64,000 nt of DNA from WHSW01 sp963846165 (GCA_963846165.1 CAWJUU010000009.1:1-64000); one strand, 5' to 3'. Shown: positions 24,908 to 34,156, counted from the first letter of the stretch. Notes: a model not told the origin generated them from the sequence alone. Numbers and translations: made by a program.

Positions 24908-26158
24908 TTGAGCGCTGACGACATCACGCCCCCCGCCGGCGGTCCCGCGGCGGACGTTGCCGGCAGCGGCGAACCCCAAGGGGGCGACGCCCTGATCGGG
25001 GCAACCCTCGAGGGCCTGCGCCGTGCCGCGGAGGAGGTCGAGCACGTCGCCGCGGTCGCCGAGACCCTGCAGCGCAGCCTCCTGCCCGAGCGACTGCCCG
25101 AGATGCCGGGACTCGGGATCTCGGCCCGCTACGTCGCCGGCAGCGCCGACGCGCAGGTCGGCGGCGACTGGTACGACGTGATCGCGCTTCGCGACGGCCA
25201 CGCGGGGATCGCGATCGGCGACGTGGTCGGCCACGGGCTCGATGCAGCCGCCCGGATGGCGCGGCTCCAGAACGCGCTCCGCGCCTACGCGCTCGACGGG
25301 CTGCGGCCGTCGCTCGTGCTCGAGCGCATGAACGCATTTGCCCGCGAGGTCGCGGGCGGGCCGATGGCGACCCTGCTCTACGGGGTCGTCGATCCCGACG
25401 AGGGCCGTCTGCGGCTGGCGAGCGCCGGCCACCCCCCGGTGCTCGTGATCGGGCCCGCCGGCGAGGCCTACTTCGCCGAGGGACCCGCCGGCAGCCCGCT
25501 CGGCGTCGTTCCGTTCCCGTCGTATGAGGAGTCGACGATCCCGCTGGTACCCGGGGCGACTGTGCTGCTTTACACGGACGGCCTCGTCGAGCGCCCCGAG
25601 GCCGCCCTCGACGAGGGACTCGAATGGTTGCGCGGCTTTGCCGCCGGCGTCCCGGCTCATCCCGACGAGCTCTGCGGGGCCTTGCTTCAGGCGCGCTTCC
25701 GCGACGCGCCCCCGCGTGACGACGTCGCCCTGCTGGCCGTCCGGCTCGAGCCGGTGCCGACCGAGCGGATCGAGATCACCCTTCGGGCCGAGCCCGAGTC
25801 GCTGGCGCAGATGCGCCGAGCGCTCGGTCGCTGGCTGCGCGCCACCGACGCCACCGACGCCGACACCTACGAGACGCTCGTTGCCGCCGGCGAGGCCTGT
25901 GCGAACGCGATCGCTCACGCATATCCGCCGGGGGAGGCCTCGTACGTGGTCGAGGCGCGGCGCCAGGAGGGCGGGATCGAGATTCGGGTCCGCGACTTCG
26001 GCAGCTGGAGGCCGCCGCGCGCGGGCTCGCAGGGCCGCGGCCTCGGCCTGATCGAGGAGCTGATGGACGAGGTCAAGATCGATCGCGGGCCGGCGGGCAC
26101 CGTCGTCAGGATGCGGCGGGCGATCGGAAACGAGGGCATCCCGGGGGTGGCCGCATGA
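24908..26158 (+). CDS. SpoIIE/RsbU-type PP2C phosphatase fused to an anti-sigma HATPase domain
   Basis: This 416-residue protein has a PP2C/SpoIIE phosphatase domain at about 50-280 (GGDWYDVIAL, AIGDVVGHGLDAAARM, LLYTDGLVE, DDVALLAVR). It is followed by a GHKL kinase domain of the RsbW/SpoIIAB type at about 290-410 (AGEACANAIAHAYPP, RGLGLIEELMDEV). Such proteins control an anti-anti-sigma switch by both phosphorylating and dephosphorylating a STAS partner, and that partner is encoded next with a 4-nt ATGA overlap. The start is TTG 24908; TACACT lies 7 nt upstream (24895-24900), consistent with a leaderless transcript. Confidence 0.88.
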   Translation: MSADDITPPAGGPAADVAGSGEPQGGDALIGATLEGLRRAAEEVEHVAAVAETLQRSLLPERLPEMPGLGISARYVAGSADAQVGGDWYDVIALRDGHAGIAIGDVVGHGLDAAARMARLQNALRAYALDGLRPSLVLERMNAFAREVAGGPMATLLYGVVDPDEGRLRLASAGHPPVLVIGPAGEAYFAEGPAGSPLGVVPFPSYEESTIPLVPGATVLLYTDGLVERPEAALDEGLEWLRGFAAGVPAHPDELCGALLQARFRDAPPRDDVALLAVRLEPVPTERIEITLRAEPESLAQMRRALGRWLRATDATDADTYETLVAAGEACANAIAHAYPPGEASYVVEARRQEGGIEIRVRDFGSWRPPRAGSQGRGLGLIEELMDEVKIDRGPAGTVVRMRRAIGNEGIPGVAA

Positions 26159-26520
26159 GGGACCGGATCGCCGGCTTCGAGTTCACCGAGCACGACGACG
26201 TACTGGTCGCGGTGATCGAGGGTGAGATCGACAGCTCGAATGCGGCCGAGCTCCGTCTCGCTCTCTCCGAGCGCCTGCCCAGCGCCTCGAGCGCGCTGGT
26301 GCTCGACCTCGCGCAGGTCACCTACCTCGACAGCTCCGGCATTCACCTGCTCTTCGACCTCGGCCGCCGGCTCGCCGCGCGGCGTCAGGCAATCCGGCTC
26401 GTGGTCCCGGACGCGGCGCCGATGCGCCGGGTGCTCGAGATGTGCGCGGTCGACGCCGTCGCACCGATGGATCGCGAGCTGGAGAGCTCGCTGCGCGCGC
26501 TCTCCGAATCCCACATTTGA
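26155..26520 (+). CDS. STAS-domain anti-sigma factor antagonist
   Basis: This 121-residue protein is a single STAS domain of the SpoIIAA/RsbV type. The phosphorylatable serine lies in VTYLDSSGIHLLF (about 56-68). The unphosphorylated form binds the anti-sigma kinase and frees the sigma factor. It overlaps the SpoIIE/HATPase gene by 4 nt (ATGA), so the pair is translationally coupled and almost certainly functions together. No sigma factor gene is present in the window, so the controlled sigma lies elsewhere. Confidence 0.93.
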   Translation: MRDRIAGFEFTEHDDVLVAVIEGEIDSSNAAELRLALSERLPSASSALVLDLAQVTYLDSSGIHLLFDLGRRLAARRQAIRLVVPDAAPMRRVLEMCAVDAVAPMDRELESSLRALSESHI

Positions 26521-26550
26521 GCTGCTCGACCGGAACCGGCGGCAAGCGAC

Positions 26551-27345
26551 TCAGGTGATTCGGGTCGTCGCCGACCAGGAGGCCCGGAAGCCCTCCATCG
26601 CCCGCTCGAGGCGGCGATCGACGTCTCCCCCGGCGAGCAGGATCTCGCCGACGCGGGTCGCGAACGCCTGCAGTAGGAGCAGCTCGCTTCGGCCGACCGG
26701 CCTGCTGATCCGAGCGGAGAGTGCGATCAAGCCGACCAGCCGCCCACCGCCCAGGATCGGGGTCGCGATCAGCGCCCCTCCGCCCGGGCTCGCGCTGCCG
26801 GGGTCGCGAATCAGCTGCGAGCGCCGCTCGAGCGCCGCTCGGCCGAGCGGCCCGTCGCCGAGCGCGACGACACCGGGAAACCCACCTTCGGCGTCGCGTC
26901 GCGAGCCGGCTACGAGGCGGATCGAGAGCCCGTCCTCGTCGGATAGGTAGACGCCGCCGCCGTCGACGTCGTAAAGCGTGACGAGGCCCTCGAGCATCGC
27001 CGCGAGCGCGACGCGCCTGTCGGGCGCTCCGCCCTCGCGCGGCGGCGGAGCGGGCTCGACCGCGACGGCCGGTTGATCGCCGGCTATCTCCTGGCGCTGG
27101 AGCGCCAGTGCCACTGCCTGCGATCGGGTCGAGGCACCGAGCTTGGCCATCGCGTTGCGCACGTGGGTGCGGACTGTCTCGGGGGAGAGCACGAGCTTCG
27201 CGGCGATTTGGGCGCCGCTCAGCCCCTCCGCGAGCAGGCCGAGGATCTCGCGTTCGCGCCGGGTCAGCGGCGCATGCGAGAGGCCGGCCGACGACGCAGC
27301 CGGCCCTGGGTCGGCGTCAGGTGTGGTCTCCGAGTCGTGGGGCAT
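26551..27345 (-). CDS. LuxR-type HTH plus C-terminal GAF-domain regulator
   Basis: This protein of about 264 residues has an unusual domain order. The LuxR helix-turn-helix is N-terminal (LTRREREILGLLAEGLSGAQ to VRTHVRNAMAKLG), and a GAF-like sensor domain follows at about 100-250 (GGGVYLSDEDGLSIRLVAG, GGRLVGLIALSARI). GAF domains bind small ligands or nucleotides. The helix-turn-helix closely resembles that of the PAS-LuxR protein at 29122-29763, suggesting paralogy. I prefer ATG 27345; GTG 27375 is an alternative. It is divergent from the sugar-transferase operon, whose expression it may control. Confidence 0.82.
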   Translation of the reverse strand: MPHDSETTPDADPGPAASSAGLSHAPLTRREREILGLLAEGLSGAQIAAKLVLSPETVRTHVRNAMAKLGASTRSQAVALALQRQEIAGDQPAVAVEPAPPPREGGAPDRRVALAAMLEGLVTLYDVDGGGVYLSDEDGLSIRLVAGSRRDAEGGFPGVVALGDGPLGRAALERRSQLIRDPGSASPGGGALIATPILGGGRLVGLIALSARISRPVGRSELLLLQAFATRVGEILLAGGDVDRRLERAMEGFRASWSATTRIT

Positions 27346-27375
27346 CTGTCGCAAATTCGAGTACCCGGTGGGCAC

Positions 27376-27588
27376 TGCCGATCAGGTCGTTAGTCGAATC
27401 TACCAGTCCCCAATTTGAGGTAATGCAACTCCCCGTTCCTGGTAATTCCGGGATACATCCGTTGACTGGGCGTCGGTCTGGCCGTAAAACCATTCTCGAC
27501 ACAACGGGCGGCACGACGCCGCCCGAGGCGGAGGGATGGGAACCGCACCGGCATGAGCCCGGCGGAAGAGTTGGGGGGATCGAGGGTA
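27376..27588. promoter_or_regulatory. Divergent intergenic region with hairpin
   Basis: This 213-bp gap separates the GAF-LuxR gene from the sugar-transferase operon and is less GC-rich than its surroundings. It contains a perfect 8-bp hairpin CGGGCGGC-acgac-GCCGCCCG (27505-27525) on the plus-strand leader, and repeated GGTAAT elements (27420, 27440, 27585). It is likely to hold both promoters. I see no riboswitch signature. Confidence 0.45.
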
Positions 27589-27693
27589 ATGGGTAATTTG
27601 TTCTTCAGTCTGTGCAAGCTGCGCCTGAGCGGGACCGCGCCCGCGATTGGCCTGATCGTACTCGCGCTGGCGCCCGGGCAGACCGCCGGCTGA
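27589..27693 (+). CDS. 34-aa leader protein coupled to the sugar transferase
   Basis: ATG 27589 is preceded by GGGGGGATCGAGGG and opens a 34-codon frame: MGNLFFSLCKLRLSG, then the hydrophobic stretch APAIGLIVLALAPG and QTAG. Its TGA overlaps the ATG of the sugar-transferase gene by one base (TGATG), a typical translational-coupling junction. The downstream gene has no ribosome site of its own, which supports the small frame being translated. It may be a tiny membrane partner of the transferase or simply a leader peptide. Confidence 0.55.
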   Translation: MGNLFFSLCKLRLSGTAPAIGLIVLALAPGQTAG

Positions 27694-29129
27694 TGACCTC
27701 GGCCGAGCTCAGCGTGGCCGTACCGAGTTCGCGGCGCCGTGGCCTGCGCGCGCTCGAAGCGCAGCGGATGATCGATCTCGTTGCCCTCCGGCTCGCCCCG
27801 TCGCTTGCCGCGGGGCTGATCGCCTACTCGCACATGGGGCTTGGCCAGGGGCTGATCGTGTTCTGCGCTGTGGTCATCTGCACCCAGGTGATCGAACGAT
27901 CCCGGCTGCCGTTGCACCTGATGCCGGCGAGCCGGATCATCCTCGGCCTCGCCGCTCCGGTCGTCGGAACCGGCGTTGCGTGGCTGATCTCCGTCGCAGA
28001 GGGCGTTTTCTACCCGATCGGCGATCTGGTGCCGGTGGTTCTCGGCGCGTGGCTCGTGATGGCCCTCGGCGCCTGGATCAAGGCCCGGCAGGCCGAGGGG
28101 CTCAAGGCGCGGGTCGCGGTGATCGGCTCGCGAGAGTTCGCTGCCGACTTCGCCGCAGAGCTCGAGGCCGCCGGCGTCTGCACCTACGACGTCATCGGAT
28201 GGATCGGTGGCCAGGGTCCCGCCGAGTACCGTCGCCTGCGCTGGCTCGGAACGCTCGACGAGATTCGCCTCGCCGTGGTCGCCGACCGCATTGACCTGCT
28301 CGTCTGCGCTCCGGTCGCGAGCGAGATCGAGGGCCGGTTCGAGGACGTTACGGCCGCTGTCGCCGGCGAGTGCATCGACTTTCCCGTTCGCCTGATCGCC
28401 GCGAACCAGCTCTACGAGGAAGTGCTCGGACACGTCCCGCAGGGGACGATTGACGCCGCTTGGTACCGCTACATCATGCATCCTCGCTTCCGCGCCGCGG
28501 CTCCACTTTCGAAGCGAGTCTTCGACCTCGTCCTCGGCTCGCTGATCGCAATCGTCTTCCTCCCGCTGCTCGCCGCCGCCGCGATCGCGATCAAGCTTTC
28601 CGATGGCGGCCCGGTGCTCTATCGCCAGCGGCGCGTCGGCGAGTTCGGAGGCGAGTTCGAGATCCTCAAACTGCGGACGATGCGTGTCGACGCGGAGAAG
28701 GACGGCCCCCGGTGGGCCGAGGCCGACGACGATCGCGTTACCTCCGTCGGCAGGCTGCTGCGCCGCTCGCACCTCGATGAGATTCCACAACTGTGGAACG
28801 TGATGCGGGACGAGATGACGCTCGTCGGGCCGCGTCCCGAGCGCCCCGAGATGGTCGCCGAGCTCGAGCGGCGCTTCCCGCATTACACCCGCCGCCACCT
28901 CGTCAAGCCCGGGCTCGCAGGCTGGGCCGCGCTGCGCTGCGGCTACGGAGGCTCGGAAATCGGCACGGCGTGGAAGCTTTGTCACGACCTTTTCTACATC
29001 AAACGGCGCTCGGTCCTCGCCGATGCCCTGATCCTCGCCGAGACCGGGGTCGAGGTGTTCCGCAACGCCCACCGCGCGTTGCGCGCGCCGGACGAGCGGT
29101 TCCTGATCGGCGAGGAGCCGAATGCCTGA
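27693..29129 (+). CDS. Undecaprenyl-phosphate sugar phosphotransferase (WbaP/WcaJ-type)
   Basis: This 478-residue polyprenol-phosphate hexose-1-phosphate transferase starts exopolysaccharide repeat-unit synthesis on undecaprenyl phosphate. The N-terminal part has several membrane helices, then a CoA-binding-like Rossmann domain. The C-terminal catalytic domain (bacterial sugar transferase) starts at KRVFDLVLGSLIAIVFLPLL and contains GPVLYRQRRVGEFGGEF, ILKLRTMR, SHLDEIPQLWNVMRDEMTLVGPRPERPE and KPGLAGWA. The frame is open from 27612, but ATG 27693, coupled by TGATG to the 34-aa frame, fits better. The 3' end overlaps the PAS-LuxR gene by 8 nt. It should supply the first sugar for the flippase and ligase genes in this window. 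Confidence 0.92.
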   Translation: MTSAELSVAVPSSRRRGLRALEAQRMIDLVALRLAPSLAAGLIAYSHMGLGQGLIVFCAVVICTQVIERSRLPLHLMPASRIILGLAAPVVGTGVAWLISVAEGVFYPIGDLVPVVLGAWLVMALGAWIKARQAEGLKARVAVIGSREFAADFAAELEAAGVCTYDVIGWIGGQGPAEYRRLRWLGTLDEIRLAVVADRIDLLVCAPVASEIEGRFEDVTAAVAGECIDFPVRLIAANQLYEEVLGHVPQGTIDAAWYRYIMHPRFRAAAPLSKRVFDLVLGSLIAIVFLPLLAAAAIAIKLSDGGPVLYRQRRVGEFGGEFEILKLRTMRVDAEKDGPRWAEADDDRVTSVGRLLRRSHLDEIPQLWNVMRDEMTLVGPRPERPEMVAELERRFPHYTRRHLVKPGLAGWAALRCGYGGSEIGTAWKLCHDLFYIKRRSVLADALILAETGVEVFRNAHRALRAPDERFLIGEEPNA

Positions 29130-29763
29130 GACCACCACTCCGGTCACAGCCGCACCGGCTGGGCGGTTCGCCGCCAGCGCGCAGCCGTTGCTCGTCGTCG
29201 ACGACGACTGCGTTTGCGTCGAAGCCAGCCTCGGAGCCTGTCGCTTGCTCGGCTGCTCGCGCGGTGAGGTCGTCGGCCGGCCCGTGGTCGACCTGCTCGA
29301 GGCCGACTCGCGGGAGCGCTTCGAGCACATCTGGCGTGCGTTTCGCGAGGGCGGTGGCCAGGCCGAGCCGTTCGCGCTCGATGTGCCGGCGACGGTCGTC
29401 CGGGTCGGGATCACCGTCACCGCCGGCGTCCTCCCGCACCGTCATCTGATCCGCTTCGACCCGCCCGCTGGAGCCCTTCCCGCTGTGTCCGAGCCGCTGG
29501 CGTCGCCGGTCGCGGCCGACAACGGCGCCGGCCCGCAGGTCTCGCCGGCGGACCCGGGAGGGCGTCGCCCGACGCCCCGTGAGCGCGAGGTGCTTGGCCT
29601 GCTCGCCGGTGGGGCGACCGATGGTCAGGTCGCGACGATGCTCGAGCTCTCGCCGGCGACGGTCCAGACACACGTCCGCAACGCGAAGGCCAAGCTCGGC
29701 GCAAGGACCAGGGCCCAGGCCGTCGCCCTGGCGATCCAGCGCGGCTTGATAGACGCCCCCTGA
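29122..29763 (+). CDS. PAS-domain LuxR-type regulator
   Basis: This 213-residue protein has an N-terminal PAS-like domain (about 20-110: PLLVVDDDCVCVEASLGACRLLG, then a GRPVVDLLE segment) and a C-terminal LuxR helix-turn-helix (PTPREREVLGLLAGGATDGQ through VQTHVRNAKAKLG). It overlaps the sugar-transferase gene by 8 nt, so it is in the same operon and may regulate it. Its helix-turn-helix is a close paralogue of the one in the GAF regulator on the other side of the operon. The PAS ligand is unknown. Confidence 0.87.
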   Translation: MPETTTPVTAAPAGRFAASAQPLLVVDDDCVCVEASLGACRLLGCSRGEVVGRPVVDLLEADSRERFEHIWRAFREGGGQAEPFALDVPATVVRVGITVTAGVLPHRHLIRFDPPAGALPAVSEPLASPVAADNGAGPQVSPADPGGRRPTPREREVLGLLAGGATDGQVATMLELSPATVQTHVRNAKAKLGARTRAQAVALAIQRGLIDAP

Positions 29764-29772
29764 GGACCGCGG

Positions 29773-31759
29773 CTAGCCGGATGCTTCGGCCGTCCCGCCA
29801 GCGGGATCGAGGCCGAGCTCGCGCGCGAAGCCACGGACGCGGTCGCTGAGCGGGTTGAGCTCGAGCGCGATCCTGATCTCGCTGCGGGCGGCGGCGGGAT
29901 CGGACTTCCGCTGGAGCTCGGCGAGCAGGAAGTGAGCGGCCCACTCTTCGGGGCGCTTCGCCGCAGCCTCGCGGATCGCCTCGAGGGCGCGCGCGTCGTC
30001 GCCCGCAGCGCGTGCGATCGCACCCTCGGCGAGCAGCGGCGCGTCGCTGAGCGCGTTCAGGGTTCGGGCGCGGTCGAGGTCCGCGTAAGCGCGCTCCGGG
30101 TCGTCTCGCCAACCAGAGTATGCGTCGTTGACGTAGCGCTCGGACAGGAAAGGCGGCACGGCGCTGATCGCGAGCACCGCGAGCGCTGCGATCAGCCATG
30201 ATCTCCAGCGGCCAGGTCGACGGGGCGCGAGCGAGAGGATCGCCGGAGCGCAGGCGGAGCCGAGCAGGGCCATGATCGGAGCGGTGATCGCAGGATAGGG
30301 CCAGAACCAGTCGACCGAGCTGTGCACGAGCCAGTACGTGCCGCTGGCGAGCGCGATCGCAGCCAGCCCGGCGCCGGCCGGACCGTGTCGGCGGGCGCGC
30401 ATCACGCCGAGTGTGGCCCCGCCGACCGCACAGAGCAGGAGTATGAGTCCGGGCAGGCCGAGCTCGGCGAGGACCTCGAGCTCGACGGAGTGCGCGTCGC
30501 GGGCCTCCTGATAGGCCACCTCGCGTTTGAGGAGGTACGTGTACTGGTACCCCCCTGCACCGTCGCCTAAGAGCGGGTCCTCGGCGAAGTCGTCGAGGGC
30601 AACGCGCCAGAGGTCGTAGCGGTCCGAGCCGGCGTTGAAGGAAAACCGGCTCGACTGGTCCGAGAGGTCAGGGTTACCCCCTGCGCGAAACTCCTCCGCC
30701 CGGTCGCCGATCCAGTCGACCGGATTGCCGACCGCGACGACGAAGCCGACCGCGCCGACCGCCACCGCACCGGCCATCACCAGGGCGATCGCACGGTTGG
30801 CTCGCGTCCCGGTCGAACGGAGGCCTGGAATCCGGGTCTCGAACCGCGCGGCAAGCGCGCCCAGCGCGAGGCTGACGGTCGCCGTGACTGCGGCCGCGAT
30901 TCCGGCGGCGTGCATCTCGGGCGTCGCGCTCCGTATGCCCTCATCCGCGGCTGCGTAGAGGTCAACCGTCGCCGGCACGACCCCGATCGCGGGCAAGGCG
31001 GCCAGTACGAGCCAGCTCAGTGCCCGCAGGCGCGACGGCGAGAGCAGCAAGTAGACGAGCAGCGCGAGCAGCAGCGCCGGGAGCGAGCCGCGGCTCTGAC
31101 AGAGCGCAAAGAAGCCGATCGAGAGCGTTGCCGTCGCCAGCGCGGCCCCCCTTGCCCGCCAATCGAGGTCACGGTCGGCGGCCAGCCCGAGCGCCGGAAA
31201 GAGGGTGATCATGAAGAAGGCGGCGGTCGCGTTGCGGTATCCGAGCGGGTAGTCGAGGGTGCCGTCGATCTCGAGCACACTCAGTGGGTCGTCGCCGGTC
31301 GTCAGGGCGACGATCGTCGCCACGCCGGCGAATCCGCCGGCCGAGGCGAGCGGAACGAGAGAAAGCTGTATCCGCGGGCCAAGCAGGTTGCAGAGCCAGA
31401 CGCCGAGCCCGAACGCAAGCGCGTAGATCGCGATCCGCTGTCCGTCCTCCACGGCGATGTCGGGAGCCGGGCTCCACACGGCCGAGAGCAGCCGACCAGA
31501 TCGCGAGCGCCGTCAGCGCGACCAATGCCAGCGCTGCGGGGCGTGAAAGCCGCCAATCGGCTCGCCACGGCGCGAACCCCGCCAGCAGCCCGCCCCCGAG
31601 GCAGAGGACGATCGCACCCGGCAACAGGACGACGCCGAAGTACGCCCCGTCCTGCCACGCCCACCAGCCCCAGACAACCGAGAGCAGCGCAAGCAACACC
31701 AGTCCCGCCGGCTCGAGCGATGAGCGGGGCTGCGGCGTGTCGGGGTCCGGGCTGGTCAC
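29773..31759 (-). pseudogene. O-antigen ligase-like protein with C-terminal TPR region, frameshift near 31490
   Basis: The main frame (31479 to 29773) encodes a polytopic Wzy_C protein (RNATAAFFMITLFP, RYDLWRVALDDFAEDPLLGDGAGGY, DAHSVELEVLAELGLPG). A C-terminal helical repeat region of TPR type follows (about the last 120 residues, DPERAYADLDRARTLNALSD and AKRPEEWAAHFLLAELQRK). The missing first helices lie in another frame from GTG 31759: VTSPDPDTPQPRSSLEPAGL, then LVLLALLSVVWGWWA and ALTALAIWSA. Removing one base in TCGGCTGCTCTCGG (around 31488-31492) joins them as AIWSALSAVWSPAPDIA, a typical family sequence. It may be a recent mutation or a sequencing indel. Confidence 0.78.
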
Positions 31760-31871
31760 CGGCGGAAGATATTCGACCGCCCGGGCGGCGCCTTGCACGG
31801 GGCGGAGTCCGGGCACACGGGGAGAAGCGGATCGCTCAGCCAGGCCAACCCGAACAGAGGACCGACCGACG

Positions 31872-33746
31872 ATGAACCCACCGGGCGAGGGCGGCGAGGC
31901 GGACGAGCTACGAGCCGCGGCCGAACGGGCCCGCGAGGAGCTGCTGCGCCGGCTCTCGCGCGAGACCGAGCGACTCGACCGCGAGCTCGCCGAGCTCTCG
32001 TCGCGGCTGACAGAAAGCGCGGTCAAGGTCGCCGAGGAGAGGGTCGAGCGCGAGGTCGAGCGACTCCGGCTCGCCTCCTGGGAGGGAGTTGGTGAGCGCG
32101 TGGAGGAGCGCATCGCGCAGGCTACGGGAAGCCTGGGCGGGGAGATCGAGGCCACGCGGGCGGAGTTGCGTGAACGGATTCGGTCGGCGGTCGAGGGCGC
32201 GATCGCCGAGCTCGCAGGCCGGGCGGCGGCAGGCCGCAAGGATCTCTCGTCGGAATTCGAGACGCGGATCGCCGAGGCTGAGGTCGGCCTGTACGAGCGG
32301 CTTGGCGCGGGGGCCGCGGGTACGCGTGGTGAGCTCGAGGAGGAGATCACCCGCAGGCTCGAGGAGGAGCGCCGCAAGAACAAGCGCCGCCGCAAGACGG
32401 CGACGGCAAAGATGCGCGGCCAGCTCCGCGATGAGATCGCCCGGCGGACGAAGAAGCTTCGCGCTGAGCTCACCCAGACGTTGGAGGCTCAAGTCGCCGA
32501 GGAGACGGGCGCACGGGTCGCAGCCCTTCGCGAGGAGCTCGGTTCCGAGGTCAGGGATGCGGTTTCGACCAGGCTCGCGACCGTTGCGCGCGAGCTTTCC
32601 GAGCGGATGGAGACGGCCTCGAGCAAGCGCGCAGGCGAGCTCGACTCCGAGCTGCGCGCCGCCGTCTCGACGGCGACGAGCGCTCTCGGTGAGCGCGTGG
32701 CCGCGGGTGGGGAGGAGCTGCGACGCGAGATCGAAAAGCGCTTCGAGCAGCACGCGACCGAGGTCGAGGAGCGACTCTACGAACGGCTCGCCGTCCGCGG
32801 GAGCGACGCCGTCCGCGAGTCGCTCGCGGGCGAGCTGGAGCGTGCCGAGGAGACAATCAAGGCGAGAGGCGAGACCGTGGTCGGCGAGATCTCCGAGCGC
32901 GCCTCGGCGGAAGTCGCGCGCGCGGCGGTGCGCTCGAGCGCCGAGGCACGAACCGCCGCCGAGCAGCAGATCGACGCCTATGCGGAGAAGGCGCTGTCGC
33001 GTAAGACGCGACGCCAGGAGCTGCGCCTGGCGCGTGAGGAGCGCGAGAGCCGGATCAAGGCCGCCGAAGATCGGATCACGAGCCACGCGACCGGGATCCT
33101 GCGACGGACCCGTGAGGAGGTCGAGGCCCTGCGCTCGGAGGACCTCCCGCGACTGCGCGACGAGGTCGCCTCGATCGGCGGCGCGGCTCGCGACGAGCTC
33201 GACCAGACGCTTGCGGCGGCCCGGGACCGGCTCGAGACGCACACCGAGGAGGCGCAGGCGCGCGCCGCGCGCGCGGCGACGGACCTCGAGCGGCGGCTCG
33301 CCCAGGCAGTCCGCTCAGAGGAACGCGAGGTCGGGGCCCGCCTGCGTGCCGAGGTCGGCACGATGCTGATCGAGTCGCGCGCCGAGCTCGTCTCGCTGCG
33401 CGACGAGCTCGCCCGCATCGGTGGCGACATCCGGGCGGCCGCCGGTGTCGCCGAGGACCGGGTCGCACAGACCGGGAGGATCGCCGAGGCGACGGTGAGC
33501 ACCCGCGCGCAGAGCGCCGCTGCCGAGGCGATCCGCGACCTGACCTCGACCGCGAATGACCTCTCGCGCCGGATCGAGCAGCAGGCGGGCACGATCGAGG
33601 CCCGCGAACGGCTCGAGGACGTGCTCGCGCGGCTGCGCGCCGCCGACCAGCGGCTGCGCGAATCCGACGAGCGCACCCGGCGCGCACTCGGCCACCTGCG
33701 CGCAGTCCCGAACGAGCCCGACGACGGCGAGCAGGTGTCCGGCTAG
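31872..33746 (+). CDS. Long coiled-coil protein of unknown function, 624 aa
   Basis: From ATG 31872 the protein is almost entirely charged helix, very rich in Glu, Arg and Ala, with no proline between about residue 6 and 440. Recurring blocks such as ELRxxLxxxTxxLxxE and VAxExxARVAALREEL suggest an extended coiled coil with apolipoprotein-like or myosin-tail-like heptads. I see no signal peptide or TM helix, so it is probably cytoplasmic and structural, for example scaffold, polar-growth or chromosome-related. The frame extends upstream to 31284, but that part overlaps the ligase gene and is not coiled-coil-like. The 3' end overlaps the convergent PRC-barrel gene by 4 nt. Confidence 0.8.
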   Translation: MNPPGEGGEADELRAAAERAREELLRRLSRETERLDRELAELSSRLTESAVKVAEERVEREVERLRLASWEGVGERVEERIAQATGSLGGEIEATRAELRERIRSAVEGAIAELAGRAAAGRKDLSSEFETRIAEAEVGLYERLGAGAAGTRGELEEEITRRLEEERRKNKRRRKTATAKMRGQLRDEIARRTKKLRAELTQTLEAQVAEETGARVAALREELGSEVRDAVSTRLATVARELSERMETASSKRAGELDSELRAAVSTATSALGERVAAGGEELRREIEKRFEQHATEVEERLYERLAVRGSDAVRESLAGELERAEETIKARGETVVGEISERASAEVARAAVRSSAEARTAAEQQIDAYAEKALSRKTRRQELRLAREERESRIKAAEDRITSHATGILRRTREEVEALRSEDLPRLRDEVASIGGAARDELDQTLAAARDRLETHTEEAQARAARAATDLERRLAQAVRSEEREVGARLRAEVGTMLIESRAELVSLRDELARIGGDIRAAAGVAEDRVAQTGRIAEATVSTRAQSAAAEAIRDLTSTANDLSRRIEQQAGTIEARERLEDVLARLRAADQRLRESDERTRRALGHLRAVPNEPDDGEQVSG

Positions 33747-34156
33747 CGACCGAGCCTGTGGGCGTGCTCGGGCCGCCGGCGCGGAGAGGACGGGAGCTGC
33801 GGGCTTGGGCGCCCACGCGCGGCCTCGTAGTGGGACTGAAGGCGGATGTCGAGGTCGGGTGAGAGGACCATCGTCGGCGAGACGGTCGGAGCGCGGCGCA
33901 CGGTCTCATGCTCATACAGCACCCAGACGTGGCCCGTACCGGCGATCGCGTCGGCGAACGGGATCAGCGTGTGGCGTCCGCCGAATCGACCGCTGCGGAC
34001 CAGCAGCCACCGCGGCTCGCCGTTCTGGGGATCGAGCCAGACGTCCTCGAGCGTGCCGATGCTCGCCCCGCGGATGTCTTCGACCCTGCGGCCGATCCAA
34101 CCGAACGCCTCCTGAAAAGCAGGTCGCTCGATGTTGCGCAACTCCTCGATCAGCAC
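33743..34156 (-). CDS. PRC-barrel domain protein
   Basis: This 137-residue protein has an N-terminal PRC-barrel (FGWIGRRVEDIRGASIGTLED through WLLVRSGRFGGRHTLIPFA), a small beta-barrel found in ribosome-maturation factor RimM and photosynthetic reaction-centre subunit H. Stand-alone PRC proteins in actinobacteria are of unknown function, sometimes linked to stress or RNA processing. The C-terminus is Pro/Arg-rich and probably disordered. It is convergent with the coiled-coil gene (4-nt overlap). Confidence 0.82.
   Translation of the reverse strand: MLIEELRNIERPAFQEAFGWIGRRVEDIRGASIGTLEDVWLDPQNGEPRWLLVRSGRFGGRHTLIPFADAIAGTGHVWVLYEHETVRRAPTVSPTMVLSPDLDIRLQSHYEAARGRPSPQLPSSPRRRPEHAHRLGR

Noticed and set aside
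27390..29420. 676-codon open frame antisense to the sugar transferase
   Set aside because: It mirrors a well-supported enzyme and has no recognisable protein features.
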